This document shows positions 23,958 to 32,765 of a stretch of DNA of 41,953 bases, piece by piece. The position numbers were made by a program, and so were the translations under genes. The stretch covers positions 1-41,953 of the forward strand of contig JAIXWH010000128.1 in the NCBI GenBank assembly GCA_027484165.1, read 5' to 3'. The notes under the pieces were generated by a model that worked only from the letters and a program-made list of their open reading frames with translations, was not told where the DNA came from and ran no database searches. The stretch's first letter is position 1. Each line of letters starts with the position of its first letter. The DNA comes from Chitinophagaceae bacterium. GTDB taxonomy: Bacteria > Bacteroidota > Bacteroidia > Chitinophagales > Chitinophagaceae.

Positions 23958-26693
23958 ATGTATCACAGTCATTTAGAGAGACAGATTAAGAAGCACCTTG
24001 GAAATGGTAGCATCGTTGATGAAAAGCTAAAACAGCTGCTTCTGTCTGTAAGTAGATCTTACGAGGCCTATGAAAGAGACAGAGAACTAAATGAGCATGC
24101 ATTTTTTATTAATGAGCAAGAGTATCAAGAAGTTAATACAAAACTAAAAAAGCTCAATGCAAATCTGGAGCAAATTGTAAATGACAGAACCAGAGATTTA
24201 GAAGAGGTAGCTCAATTTCCAATTGAGAATCCTAATCCAATCTTAAGAATTAGTGAATCAGGGGAAATCCTTTTTAAAAATCCTACTGCTTTAGAATTAA
24301 AAGAAATACTTTGGGAAAACAAAAAATATACGATTTCTTCTTTCTTTGCAAATATTGTTGACAAATTAAAATTTTCCGGATCCTTTGATCTAACTATAAA
24401 AAATGAAATCTATATTTTTTCATATAAAAAAATTAAAGGGAAAAACTACTATAATTTTTACGGAGCTAATGTTACAGAAAAACTAAGATTACAAAAACAA
24501 GCCGAAGAAAACGCTATACGATTAAGTGATTTTTTGGAAAGTACAACAGACGTTTATTATATCATTTATAATTCCAATCAAAATAAAAATTTAATTACCA
24601 GTCAATGGAAAAAAATATTTGGATTCGATGCTACAAAATCGAATGATATTTTTTCAGATAAAAGTAAGTGTATTATAAGTGAAAATCCTAAATCGCACTA
24701 CAGCCAAATCAAAAAACTTAAAGTTGGTGAAGAGAAAAGCTTTTTGTATCAGGTTTTAAATTCAACTACAGGACAAAAATTCTGGCTATCTGAAACTATA
24801 AATAAAAAATACGACAAAGAACTAAAAGATAATGTAATCCGAGGCAGAATTACAGATATTACTAGAGAGCAAGTAAAAGTTATGGAGCTTGCCGAGAGCG
24901 AAGACCGATTTAGAAATTTCATGGATTTAACTCCGGTTATGGTTTGGGTATCAAATGAAAAAAATATAGTTACATACAGCAATAGAGCTTCTAAAGAATT
25001 TTTAGGATATGAATTAGAAAAATTAAAGGACTATAAACAATATGCCACATTAGTTCATCCTGATGACAGAAAAATTGCAATAAGCCAATGGCACAAAAGC
25101 ATAAAAAATAAAAAAGAGATCATTTCTGAATATCGTTTAAAAGACAAAAAAGGGCTCTACCACAATATTCTTGAAAAAGCAATACCGAGATTTTTCAAAG
25201 ATGGAAGTTTTGCAGGTTACATAGGCGCTTACTTTGATGTTACTAAAGAGAAAGTGGCGCAACAACATTTGGCTATTGAAAATAATAAACTCGAACTTTT
25301 AACTGAGCACTCCCCGGATATTATATTATTGACTGACGAAAATGGCATCTTAGAATTTGTTTCACCTACAGCACAAAGAATTTTAGGCTACGAAATAAAA
25401 TCGATGCTACACAAACGTATCAACTCATTTATCTGTAAAGAATGTCTCGATCGTCTTAATGCTTTTTCATGGCTAAACAATTTTTCAAGTAAGGAGAAAA
25501 AGTTTGAATATCGAATGAGAAAGAAAGATGGCTCATTAATCTGGATAGAATCATCGGTTGTAAAAATCAGAAATGGAAAATCAGGAACTAAAATTCTGAT
25601 GCATAACAGAGATATTGATTCAATAAAAAAAGCAGAGTTTAATTTAATAGAGAATGAACAAAAGTTCAGAGGAATCTTTGAGAATATGAATTTGGGTGTA
25701 ATGGAAGTTGATTTACAAGATAAAGTTCAATGGGTCAATAAGTCTTTCGAATTGCTTTCTGGCTATAAACTCAATCAAATTAAAGGCAAAAACGCATTTG
25801 GTTTATTTTTAAATAATACGACAGAAAGAAAAATAATGAATGATGTTGCAAGCCAAAGAAAAAATAAAGTTGATTCCATTTATGAAATCAAAATGAAAAA
25901 TAAGTCGGGTGACCTGATGGATGTTGTGATTAGCGGCTCTCCGATTGTTGACATTGATGGAAATGTGAAGGGATCTGTTGGTATACATTGGGATGTGACT
26001 CAAATTAGAAAGATGGAAAAGATGATAGAGGAGGAGAAATCTATGCGACAAAAAGAAGTGATGCAAGCTACACTTAATGCTGAGGAACAGCAACGTCAAT
26101 TATTAGGCAATGAACTTCATGACGGAGTAGGGCATATCCTAACCTATACCAGTCTTTTTTTACAACTGGCATCAAGTTCTGAAAACATTTCATCCGAATT
26201 GTTCAAAAAAGCACAATTAAAAGTTGAAGAGGCTCTTAATGAAGTGAGAAGAATTTCAAGAAACTTAATTCCCCCAGCTCTTTTGGATCTTGGTTTCAGA
26301 GATGCTATTATTGAGTTATTCAATCAATATGCTCAATTTGAAAAAATTATTTTTAATATTGATTGCAGCAGCAATGCTGTTAAAGGCATTGAATTTAATG
26401 CTCAAAGAAATATTTATAGAATTGTTCAGGAATTAATCAACAACACAGTAAAACACTCTAAAGCTAATCAGGTAAATGTGGTATTTAGACGAACAACAAC
26501 AAGGTTGTTTATTGAATATTTTGACAATGGTATAGGCTTCGACATAAAAAAAGTAAAAAGAGGCATTGGTTTAAAAAGTATAGAAAATAGAGCGTATTTT
26601 TATGGAGGAAAAACAGATATCAAATCCTCCAAAAATAAAGGTACTCATTACATATTTGAGTTGCCACTAAATAATATTTTAAATAAAAATTGA
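23958..26693 (+). CDS. multi-PAS sensor histidine kinase (HisKA_3/NarX-type)
   Basis: A 911-residue soluble kinase with no membrane segment. A helical N-terminus (about 1-75, probably coiled coil) is followed by about five PAS-like domains: roughly 80-175, 190-305 (YIIYNSNQNKN), 315-435 (FMDLTPVMVWVSNEKNIVTY), 440-560 (LTEHSPDIILLTDENGILEF) and 570-690 (FENMNLGVMEVDLQDK). The dimerisation domain has NELHDGVGH with phospho-acceptor His 721 and RRISRNLIPPALLDLG, as in LiaS/DegS/NarX kinases. The HATPase region has ELINNTVKHSKA, DNGIGFD and GIGLKSIENRA. It takes the FIST protein as upstream partner and the regulator 28 bases downstream as target. The absence of transmembrane helices points to an internal signal. 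Confidence 0.93.
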   Translation: MYHSHLERQIKKHLGNGSIVDEKLKQLLLSVSRSYEAYERDRELNEHAFFINEQEYQEVNTKLKKLNANLEQIVNDRTRDLEEVAQFPIENPNPILRISESGEILFKNPTALELKEILWENKKYTISSFFANIVDKLKFSGSFDLTIKNEIYIFSYKKIKGKNYYNFYGANVTEKLRLQKQAEENAIRLSDFLESTTDVYYIIYNSNQNKNLITSQWKKIFGFDATKSNDIFSDKSKCIISENPKSHYSQIKKLKVGEEKSFLYQVLNSTTGQKFWLSETINKKYDKELKDNVIRGRITDITREQVKVMELAESEDRFRNFMDLTPVMVWVSNEKNIVTYSNRASKEFLGYELEKLKDYKQYATLVHPDDRKIAISQWHKSIKNKKEIISEYRLKDKKGLYHNILEKAIPRFFKDGSFAGYIGAYFDVTKEKVAQQHLAIENNKLELLTEHSPDIILLTDENGILEFVSPTAQRILGYEIKSMLHKRINSFICKECLDRLNAFSWLNNFSSKEKKFEYRMRKKDGSLIWIESSVVKIRNGKSGTKILMHNRDIDSIKKAEFNLIENEQKFRGIFENMNLGVMEVDLQDKVQWVNKSFELLSGYKLNQIKGKNAFGLFLNNTTERKIMNDVASQRKNKVDSIYEIKMKNKSGDLMDVVISGSPIVDIDGNVKGSVGIHWDVTQIRKMEKMIEEEKSMRQKEVMQATLNAEEQQRQLLGNELHDGVGHILTYTSLFLQLASSSENISSELFKKAQLKVEEALNEVRRISRNLIPPALLDLGFRDAIIELFNQYAQFEKIIFNIDCSSNAVKGIEFNAQRNIYRIVQELINNTVKHSKANQVNVVFRRTTTRLFIEYFDNGIGFDIKKVKRGIGLKSIENRAYFYGGKTDIKSSKNKGTHYIFELPLNNILNKN

Positions 26694-26721
26694 TACAATT
26701 CAGCCCTAAAATAATTTCCTT

Positions 26722-27366
26722 ATGAACAAAAAAATAACAATAATAATTTTCGACGATCACAATCTTGTAGCTGAAATGTGGTCGGAGTTGATTAATTCGG
26801 ACGAAAGATTTTCAGTAATAGCAATATGTAACGATACTAGCGCAAAGTCTATTGAATTGGTGAAGACCAAAAAACCCGATGTGGTAATCATGGATATTAA
26901 TATTCAACCTTTATCAGGTATTGATGCAACTAAGTTAGTAAGGAAAGAGTCGCCAGGCTCAAAAATTATAGGGGTATCGATGCATAATCAACCTTCATTT
27001 GCGAAGCGTATGCTGAAAAACGGCGCAACAGGATACGTGACAAAAAGTAGTAACAGAAATGAAATGTTTGAAGCTATTATAGCAGTTTCTTCCGGAGAAA
27101 AATATATATGTAAAGAAATTCAGGAGAATTTGTCAAAACAAATCTTTGTTGATGATGACACTCCAGATATTAGTAAACTATCTGAAAGAGAAATAGATGT
27201 GCTTAAACATATTAAAGACGGCCTGTCATCAAAAGAAATTGCTGAGAAATTATTTTTATCATCTAGAACAGTAGAGGTACATCGTTCCAATATTTTAAAA
27301 AAGCTGAATTTAAAAAACACGGCTTCCTTATTGAAGTTTATTCATAATTCATCTCTAGATGTTTAG
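26722..27366 (+). CDS. NarL/FixJ-type response regulator
   Basis: A 214-residue transcription regulator. The receiver domain (about 1-125) has acidic pair D11-D12 (IIIFDDHN), phospho-acceptor Asp 58 in VVIMDIN, a conserved switch position in GVSMHN and Lys in GYVTKSS. The LuxR-type helix-turn-helix (about 148-208) reads LSEREIDVLKHIKDGLSSKE, then IAEKLFLSSRTVEVHRSNIL and KKLNLKNTASLL. It closes the FIST-kinase-regulator operon and should be phosphorylated by the kinase upstream. Its target genes are unknown; nothing in the window is clearly regulated by it. It is convergent with the enoyl-CoA hydratase gene, with 5 bases between the stops. Confidence 0.95.
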   Translation: MNKKITIIIFDDHNLVAEMWSELINSDERFSVIAICNDTSAKSIELVKTKKPDVVIMDINIQPLSGIDATKLVRKESPGSKIIGVSMHNQPSFAKRMLKNGATGYVTKSSNRNEMFEAIIAVSSGEKYICKEIQENLSKQIFVDDDTPDISKLSEREIDVLKHIKDGLSSKEIAEKLFLSSRTVEVHRSNILKKLNLKNTASLLKFIHNSSLDV

Positions 27367-27371
27367 TCAGC

Positions 27372-28142
27372 TTATTTACTTTTAAATTTTTCAATCGCAT
27401 TTATTGAAAAGTCACTAAGTATCAAGCGTCCGCTGATTGCTGCACGTTCACTTAGCAAAGTGCCCCAGTGTTCTGTACCTTTCCAAAAAATTGTTTTTAA
27501 TTCAGCCATAGCTTCCGGGCTTGATTTAGAAAGCGTGTGTACTAATTTTTCAACTGCGGCATCAACATTCTCAATGTTATTATGTAATTCAGAAAATAAA
27601 CCATTTTGAAAAGCCCATTGACTGTTTCTCCATGAGGAAGCATCGATAGCAAGTGATGTAAAAGCACTTGTTCCCATTTTTCTTTCCACTGCAGGTCCAA
27701 CAACAAAAGGACCAATACCCACTGCAAGCTCACTCAATTTGATATCAGCCGTATCTAACGCTATCGCATAATCTGCCGCCGCCGCAAGCCCCACGCCACC
27801 ACCAACACACTTGCCTTGTATTCTTGCAATTACAAATTTCGGACAAACTCTTATGGCGTTGATTACTTTTGCAAATCCTGAAAAGAAAGTCAATCCTTCG
27901 GCTTCACTTTTTATTTTGATCAATTCATCAAAAGAAGCACCGGCACAAAAAGTTTTCGCTCCGCCACTTCTTAATACTATAACAGATGAATTTTTGTCCA
28001 AACCTGCATTACTAATTGCTTCCGCAAGTTCATTCAGTATTTTTCCGGGAAGCGAATTGCTTTGAGGGTGAAAAAACTCAATGGTACTGATTCCATTGCT
28101 TGTATTTGTTTTTACATAAGCTTCCATTATTTCTTCAGACAT
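27372..28142 (-). CDS. enoyl-CoA hydratase/isomerase family protein
   Basis: A 256-residue crotonase-fold enzyme. The first oxyanion-hole block is FCAGASFDELI (65-75), the second GKCVGGGVGLAAAADYAIA (110-128), and an acidic active-site residue sits in SELAVGIGP (Glu 138). It follows paaZ on the same strand with only 4 bases between, so the pair forms an operon. In phenylacetate catabolism the crotonase enzymes PaaF and PaaG act beside PaaZ: PaaG isomerises epoxyphenylacetyl-CoA to oxepin-CoA, PaaF hydrates 2,3-dehydroadipyl-CoA. I cannot decide which role this one has. The A-S-F-D-E-L block in place of the usual A-D-[LI] is somewhat unusual. Confidence 0.85.
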   Translation of the reverse strand: MSEEIMEAYVKTNTSNGISTIEFFHPQSNSLPGKILNELAEAISNAGLDKNSSVIVLRSGGAKTFCAGASFDELIKIKSEAEGLTFFSGFAKVINAIRVCPKFVIARIQGKCVGGGVGLAAAADYAIALDTADIKLSELAVGIGPFVVGPAVERKMGTSAFTSLAIDASSWRNSQWAFQNGLFSELHNNIENVDAAVEKLVHTLSKSSPEAMAELKTIFWKGTEHWGTLLSERAAISGRLILSDFSINAIEKFKSK

Positions 28143-28146
28143 AATC

Positions 28147-30225
28147 TTAAATTTTATTTTTTATTTGTACCATTGTTAAAATCGTTGCAATGCCAACCAG
28201 TTCATCTGTTTCGTCAAACATTTCTACCAACCACTTCACAATACCTTTAGGAATGTCCTGTCCTTTTACCATTGGTACATCAGGATTGATTTCTTTCATT
28301 TCCTGAGCAGTCTTTTCTTTACAGGTAAATCTGATATAGAATGATGCACCTGCATACATAGGCTTTGTGAATCTCAATTCATCGATGCCATAGTTCAACA
28401 AAACTGGATTTTTTTCATAGCTATCTACAAACAATCCTGCTGCTGCACTCATTATAAAATATCCATGTGCCACTTGTTCTTCAAACATCGTTCCGTTGAA
28501 GTCGGTTTTGATCATGTGTGCATAAAAATGATCGCCACTCAAATCTGCAAACTTGGTAATGTCTTCAGAAGTAATGACTCTTTTTTCTGTTACAATCTGA
28601 TCTCCAATATTTAATTCTTCAAAATATTTTCTGAACGGGTGAATGCCATCAATATTTCCTTTAGCATTTGGCTGATAAACATTACTTATTGCTGTAATCA
28701 TGGAAGGCGACCCTTGAATGGCAGTGCGTTGCAAATAGTGTTTGATTCCTCTAAGACCACCCATTTCCTCACCACCACCAGCTCTGCCAGGACCACCATG
28801 AACTAGTAACGGTAATGGTGACCCGTGACCTGTACTTTCTTTTGCACACTCACTATTAAGGACTAATATTCTTCCATGATAACTTGCTGCACCTAAAACA
28901 TATTTTTTTGCATTTGCTGAACTGTTTGTAACAATCGATGAGCATAAACTTCCCTTTCCTTTCTTACTCAATTCCACGGCTTCGTCCATATTTTTATAAG
29001 GCATGATAGTGCTTACTGGGCCAAAGGCTTCGATGTTATGAGTATCTTCATTTACAAATGGATTTTTATTCAACAATAATAACGGACTCATGAATGCGCC
29101 TTTATCAGCATCTGCATCAACAACATTGACACTGTCTAAAGAACCGTAGATCAATTCAGACGAAGCTAGTAATTTTTGAACCTGACTTTTTACTTCATTA
29201 CGTTGATCCTTACTCGCCAAAGCACCCATCCTTACTTTTTCATTAGCAGGGTTTCCAATCATAGTTTTATCCAACTCAGGAATCAAAGCCTTCCAAACGT
29301 CTTCCATTTTATTTTCAGGAACAAAAATTCTGCGAACAGCGGTACATTTTTGTCCCGCCTTAACGGTCATTTCTTTTTTCACTTCTTTAATAAAAACATC
29401 CCATTCAGACTGCCCAGGAACAACATCATCTCCTAACACTATACAATTCAAAGAATCGGCTTCCATATTAAAAGGTACATTCTCAGCTAAAATGTTTGGA
29501 TGTGATTTTAGCATTAAACCTGTGTGTGCAGATCCGGTAAAAGTTACCACATCTTGTGAATTAACATGGTTTAAAATATCTCCTGCACTTCCACATAATA
29601 ACTGTAGCGACCCTTCCGGTAGAATATTTGAAGCAATGATATCTTTTACAACCGCTTCTGTTAAATAAGAAGTAACTGTTGCAGGTTTGACAACTGCAGG
29701 TACACCTGCCAGTAAGTTGACCGCAATTTTTTCGAGCATTCCCCATACTGGAAAATTGTAAGCGTTGATATGAACGGCAACCCCTTCTTTGGGAACAAGA
29801 ATGTGATGCCCCATGAAGGTATTTTGCTTGCTTAAAGGAATAGCGTCACCATCTAAAGTAAAAGGTTCATCAGGAAGTTTTCTGCGGAGAGAGGCATTTG
29901 AAAAAAGGTTACCTATTCCGCCCTCAATATCAATCCAACTGTCTATTCTTGTTGCGCCAGTTTGCGCACTGATTTTATAAAACTTTTCTTTTCTTTCTAG
30001 CAAATAAATCGCTAGCGCTCTGAGCATTCTGCCTCTTTCCTGAAAAGTCATTTTTCTTAAAGCGGGATTGCCTTTTTCTCTTGCATATTTTAAAACGGCA
30101 TCAAAGTCAATGCCTTTTGTACTTGCGGTAGCAATGGAGGTTTCATCTATCGCATTGAAAAGCGTTTGTCCTTCACCATCTCCGGTCATCCACCTGCCAA
30201 GAATGAAATTTTCAAGTTTTGTCAT
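28147..30225 (-). CDS. paaZ: bifunctional oxepin-CoA hydrolase / 3-oxo-5,6-dehydrosuberyl-CoA semialdehyde dehydrogenase
   Basis: A 692-residue fusion enzyme that opens the oxepin ring of phenylacetate catabolism and oxidises the resulting aldehyde. The N-terminal aldehyde dehydrogenase part (about 1-525) has Glu 255 in NMEADSLN and the catalytic Cys 294 in AGQKCTAVRR. The C-terminal MaoC-type hydratase part (about 545-690) has Asp 565 and His 570 in LSGDHFYAHM, and VAHGYFIMSAAAGLF. These positions differ by one to four residues from E. coli PaaZ as I recall it. A TTG at 30243 would add six residues but lies inside the promoter -7 element (30241-30248), so the ATG at 30225 is the start. No other paa gene except the following crotonase is in the window. 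Confidence 0.95.
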   Translation of the reverse strand: MTKLENFILGRWMTGDGEGQTLFNAIDETSIATASTKGIDFDAVLKYAREKGNPALRKMTFQERGRMLRALAIYLLERKEKFYKISAQTGATRIDSWIDIEGGIGNLFSNASLRRKLPDEPFTLDGDAIPLSKQNTFMGHHILVPKEGVAVHINAYNFPVWGMLEKIAVNLLAGVPAVVKPATVTSYLTEAVVKDIIASNILPEGSLQLLCGSAGDILNHVNSQDVVTFTGSAHTGLMLKSHPNILAENVPFNMEADSLNCIVLGDDVVPGQSEWDVFIKEVKKEMTVKAGQKCTAVRRIFVPENKMEDVWKALIPELDKTMIGNPANEKVRMGALASKDQRNEVKSQVQKLLASSELIYGSLDSVNVVDADADKGAFMSPLLLLNKNPFVNEDTHNIEAFGPVSTIMPYKNMDEAVELSKKGKGSLCSSIVTNSSANAKKYVLGAASYHGRILVLNSECAKESTGHGSPLPLLVHGGPGRAGGGEEMGGLRGIKHYLQRTAIQGSPSMITAISNVYQPNAKGNIDGIHPFRKYFEELNIGDQIVTEKRVITSEDITKFADLSGDHFYAHMIKTDFNGTMFEEQVAHGYFIMSAAAGLFVDSYEKNPVLLNYGIDELRFTKPMYAGASFYIRFTCKEKTAQEMKEINPDVPMVKGQDIPKGIVKWLVEMFDETDELVGIATILTMVQIKNKI

Positions 30226-30240
30226 AATCGTTATTTGATG

Positions 30241-30270
30241 CAAAGGTATAGTTGCAGGAATCTTTACAAA
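30241..30270 (-). promoter_or_regulatory. Bacteroidota-type promoter of paaZ
   Basis: On the minus strand TTTG (30267-30270), 18 bases and TACCTTTG (30241-30248) match the TTTG/TAnnTTTG promoter consensus of Bacteroidota, 15 bases upstream of the paaZ ATG. The predicted RNA would have a leader of only about 10 bases. This also excludes the upstream TTG as start codon. Confidence 0.75.
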
Positions 30271-30354
30271 GAAATTTTAGTTGATTTCTTTACATCAGGC
30301 AAGATAGAAAGGATTATCTAAAAAGTAGGGGAGAATAATAGCTTTTCAATAAAA

Positions 30355-30936
30355 CTATGCTTCAATTCTGGCATCGATTGCCGCACAAAGACTACCGAAA
30401 ATATCGTCGATAGAACCTTCGCCTTCAACCATGGATACCTTGTTGAATTGATTATAATAATCAGCAACTGCAGTAGTTTTGTTGTGATATTCTAAGATGC
30501 GAGCTCTAATAATTTCTTCATTGGTATCGTCGCTTCTTCCACTAGTTTCGCCTCTTTTCATCAAACGCTTCACCAATTCTTCTTCACTCACTTCAAGGGC
30601 GAGCATAACATCAATAGGTGCTTTTTTCAATTCCAGTAATTTGTCCAAAGCTTCGGCCTGAGCGGCTGTTCTTGGAAATCCGTCAAATAAAAAACCTTTA
30701 GCAGATTCATTTTGGTCGATAGATGAACTGATCATGCCAATAACCACTTCATCTGGAACCAATGCGCCTTTGTCCATAAAATTTTTGGCTTCCATACCTA
30801 AAGCTGTTTGGCGTGATATTTCAGAACGCAACAAATCGCCTGTGCTCAAATGAACCAGACCATATTTTGCAATTAGCTTTTCACTTTGCGTACCTTTTCC
30901 GCTGCCGGGAGGACCAAATAAAATTAAATTGAACAT
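30355..30936 (-). CDS. adk: adenylate kinase
   Basis: A 193-residue enzyme converting ATP plus AMP to two ADP. The P-loop is FGPPGSGKGTQ (7-17). AMP-binding residues lie in STGDLLRSE, DGFPRTAAQAEAL is the conserved centre, and RGETSGRSDDTNEEIIRAR carries the catalytic arginines. It is the short type without the extended, zinc-carrying LID insertion, as in many Bacteroidota. The start ATG at 30936 gives the canonical N-terminus. A TATCTTTG element lies about 60 bases upstream on the same strand. It is not obviously in an operon with paaZ, which lies downstream with its own promoter. Confidence 0.97.
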   Translation of the reverse strand: MFNLILFGPPGSGKGTQSEKLIAKYGLVHLSTGDLLRSEISRQTALGMEAKNFMDKGALVPDEVVIGMISSSIDQNESAKGFLFDGFPRTAAQAEALDKLLELKKAPIDVMLALEVSEEELVKRLMKRGETSGRSDDTNEEIIRARILEYHNKTTAVADYYNQFNKVSMVEGEGSIDDIFGSLCAAIDARIEA

Positions 30937-30995
30937 AACAAGTAAATTCTGAATGATAAACTAGATAAACACAACAATCGTGTGTTAAATGATAA

Positions 30996-31003
30996 CAAAG
31001 ATA
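30996..31003 (-). promoter_or_regulatory. -7 promoter element of adk (TATCTTTG)
   Basis: TATCTTTG on the minus strand fits TAnnTTTG exactly. There is no TTTG at 19 bases upstream, so the -33 part is weak. It would give an adk leader of about 50 bases. Confidence 0.5.
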
Positions 31004-31175
31004 ACAACCAAAATATTATTTTATAAAAAATTCATTGTTTTTTATAAAAAACGATAGAAATTTGACTAAATCATTAATAGGATTGAATTAATTTTACAAA
31101 ATAGATTAATATAATAGCAAAACATCAATACAATTAGGCCAAATATATATTTATTCAAATGTTCTCTTTGTAATT

Positions 31176-31206
31176 TTTGAATTAACCAACCTAAACAATA
31201 CTTTTG
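31176..31206 (+). promoter_or_regulatory. Bacteroidota-type promoter of the aminotransferase gene
   Basis: TTTG (31176-31179), exactly 19 bases and TACTTTTG (31199-31206): a full match to the TTTG-N19-TAnnTTTG consensus, 31 bases before the ATG at 31238. Confidence 0.8.
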
Positions 31207-31237
31207 CTTTTTTTACGGACAGAAATAAGACATAAAG

Positions 31238-32503
31238 ATGGGGAATTATAAATTTAGTGAGCTAGCCGAAACTTTGATTGGATCTGAGATTGTTAAACTT
31301 GGGGCCATGATCAAAGAAAAAATCAAGGCAGGAGAACAAATTTTCAACTATACTATCGGTGATTTTGATAGCACGCAATTCCCTATTCCTGAGGAGTTAA
31401 AAAACGAAATTATTGCTGCTTACAACGAGGGTTACACTACTTATCCCACAGCAGAAGGTGAACTTGATTTACGTAATGCAGTCGCCTCTTTTCTAGAAAA
31501 AAATGAAGGGTTAACATATGACCCATCCGAAATTTTAATTTCAAATGGAGGACGCCCACTCATTTATTCCATATTCAGAAGTATTGTTGACAAAGGTGAT
31601 AAAGTAATTTATCCTGTTCCGAGCTGGAACAATAATCATTATGTTCATTTTACTGAAGCGGTACACGTTCAGATAGATGCTGTTAGAGAAAACAATTTCA
31701 TGCCAACAGCAGCACAAATTAAGCCCCATTTGAAAGGTGCAACACTTTTGGCTCTTTGTTCTCCGCTCAATCCAACAGGTACTGTATTTACAAAAGCTGA
31801 GTTGGAAGCGATTTGTGATTTGGTTATAGCAGAAAATGAAAGCAGAACTGAAGGACAAAAGAAGTTATATGTGATGTTTGATCAGATTTACTGGACACTC
31901 ACTTTCGGAGAAACTATTCATCATAATCCGGTTACGCTTCGTCCGAAAATGAAAGCATACACTGTTTTTGTAGACGGTATCAGTAAAGCGTTTGCTGCAA
32001 CCGGTGTAAGGGTGGGGTGGTCGATGGGACCACAGGATTTGATTGCAAAAATGAAATCAATTAACAGCCATGTTGGCTCATGGGCCCCAATGGCAGAGCA
32101 GAAAGCAGTTGCAAGATTTTTGATGAATGAACCCGCATTAAAAAAATACTTCGATCACTTTAAGTTTGAAGTGAATTACAGATTGGCTCATCTGTTTGAA
32201 GGATTCAGAAATCTTCATGCGGAAGGGTATCGTGTTGATGCTATCAAACCTGAGGCTGCGATTTATCTTACAGTACAATTAGATTTAGTTGGAAAGAAAA
32301 CTGCAGACGGAAAATTAATTTCAAATCAACAGGAAGTGACACAATATATTCTTGACAAAGCAAAACTGGCCTTAGTTCCCTTCGGATTTTTTGGTGCTGA
32401 TAAAGAAAGCAGTTGGTACAGACTCAGTATTGGTTGTTGTAAAAAAGAAGAGATAGAAGGAGTGTTCAGTAATTTAAAAAAAGCGTTACAAGAACTAAGT
32501 TAA
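31238..32503 (+). CDS. class I/II PLP-dependent aminotransferase (aspartate aminotransferase-like)
   Basis: A 421-residue fold-type I PLP enzyme. It shows TIGDFDSTQFPIP near the N-terminus, YPTAEGELDLRNAVASFL, ISNGGRPLIYSIF for phosphate binding, ALCSPLNPTGTVF (the N-P-T-G block contacting the PLP ring), VMFDQIYW (Asp on the pyridine nitrogen), the Schiff-base Lys 250 in VDGISKAFAATGVRVGW, and a C-terminal YRLSIGCC with the carboxylate-binding Arg. This order fits aspartate-type aminotransferases of subgroup I gamma/beta, but the amino-acid substrate is not certain. It has its own promoter and is convergent with a small unknown gene 2 bases downstream, so it is probably monocistronic. Confidence 0.9.
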   Translation: MGNYKFSELAETLIGSEIVKLGAMIKEKIKAGEQIFNYTIGDFDSTQFPIPEELKNEIIAAYNEGYTTYPTAEGELDLRNAVASFLEKNEGLTYDPSEILISNGGRPLIYSIFRSIVDKGDKVIYPVPSWNNNHYVHFTEAVHVQIDAVRENNFMPTAAQIKPHLKGATLLALCSPLNPTGTVFTKAELEAICDLVIAENESRTEGQKKLYVMFDQIYWTLTFGETIHHNPVTLRPKMKAYTVFVDGISKAFAATGVRVGWSMGPQDLIAKMKSINSHVGSWAPMAEQKAVARFLMNEPALKKYFDHFKFEVNYRLAHLFEGFRNLHAEGYRVDAIKPEAAIYLTVQLDLVGKKTADGKLISNQQEVTQYILDKAKLALVPFGFFGADKESSWYRLSIGCCKKEEIEGVFSNLKKALQELS

Positions 32504-32505
32504 TT

Positions 32506-32754
32506 CTAATTTAAAGGGAATAAAAACTGGAAAGGCTTTTCTCCTTTAGTCCTCACAAACTTTTTGATTTCAAAATCACTCTTATAGATTTTGTATCGGT
32601 TTAGATCGATTAATTCATGAGCAGTTACAAAATTGTCGAGTCTTTCTGCATCAAACAACATGCCGTTAAGAAAATCAATCTCATGCTGCATAGATGCAGG
32701 AGTCATGAGTTCCTGTTTCAACATTACCAATAAATCACGATTGGGTTTCTTCAT
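32506..32754 (-). CDS. hypothetical protein (82 residues)
   Basis: A small soluble protein of mixed charge, predicted mostly helical (MLKQELMTPASMQHEIDFLN, then AERLDNFVTAHELIDLNRYK), ending in KGEKPFQFLFPLN. No family recognised and no signal peptide. It follows the 42-residue lipoprotein gene on the same strand with 11 bases between, so both may be one short operon, although a lipoprotein and a cytoplasmic protein need not work together. The composition is protein-like, and the frame is clean between the two neighbouring genes, which supports it being real. Confidence 0.7.
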   Translation of the reverse strand: MKKPNRDLLVMLKQELMTPASMQHEIDFLNGMLFDAERLDNFVTAHELIDLNRYKIYKSDFEIKKFVRTKGEKPFQFLFPLN

Positions 32755-32765
32755 AAAATTGTTGC

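Larger units (their letters stand above)
30937..31237. other. divergent intergenic region between adk and the aminotransferase gene
   Basis: About 300 very AT-rich bases holding two promoters read outward, listed separately: a -7 element for adk at 30996-31003 and a full promoter for the aminotransferase at 31176-31206. A small inverted repeat AACACA/TGTGTT lies around 30968-30987 inside the predicted adk leader. Nothing else is seen. Confidence 0.6.

Noticed and set aside
30226-30243. TTG start for paaZ at 30243
   Set aside because: The codon lies within the TACCTTTG promoter element, so it would not be on the mRNA; the ATG at 30225 is the start.
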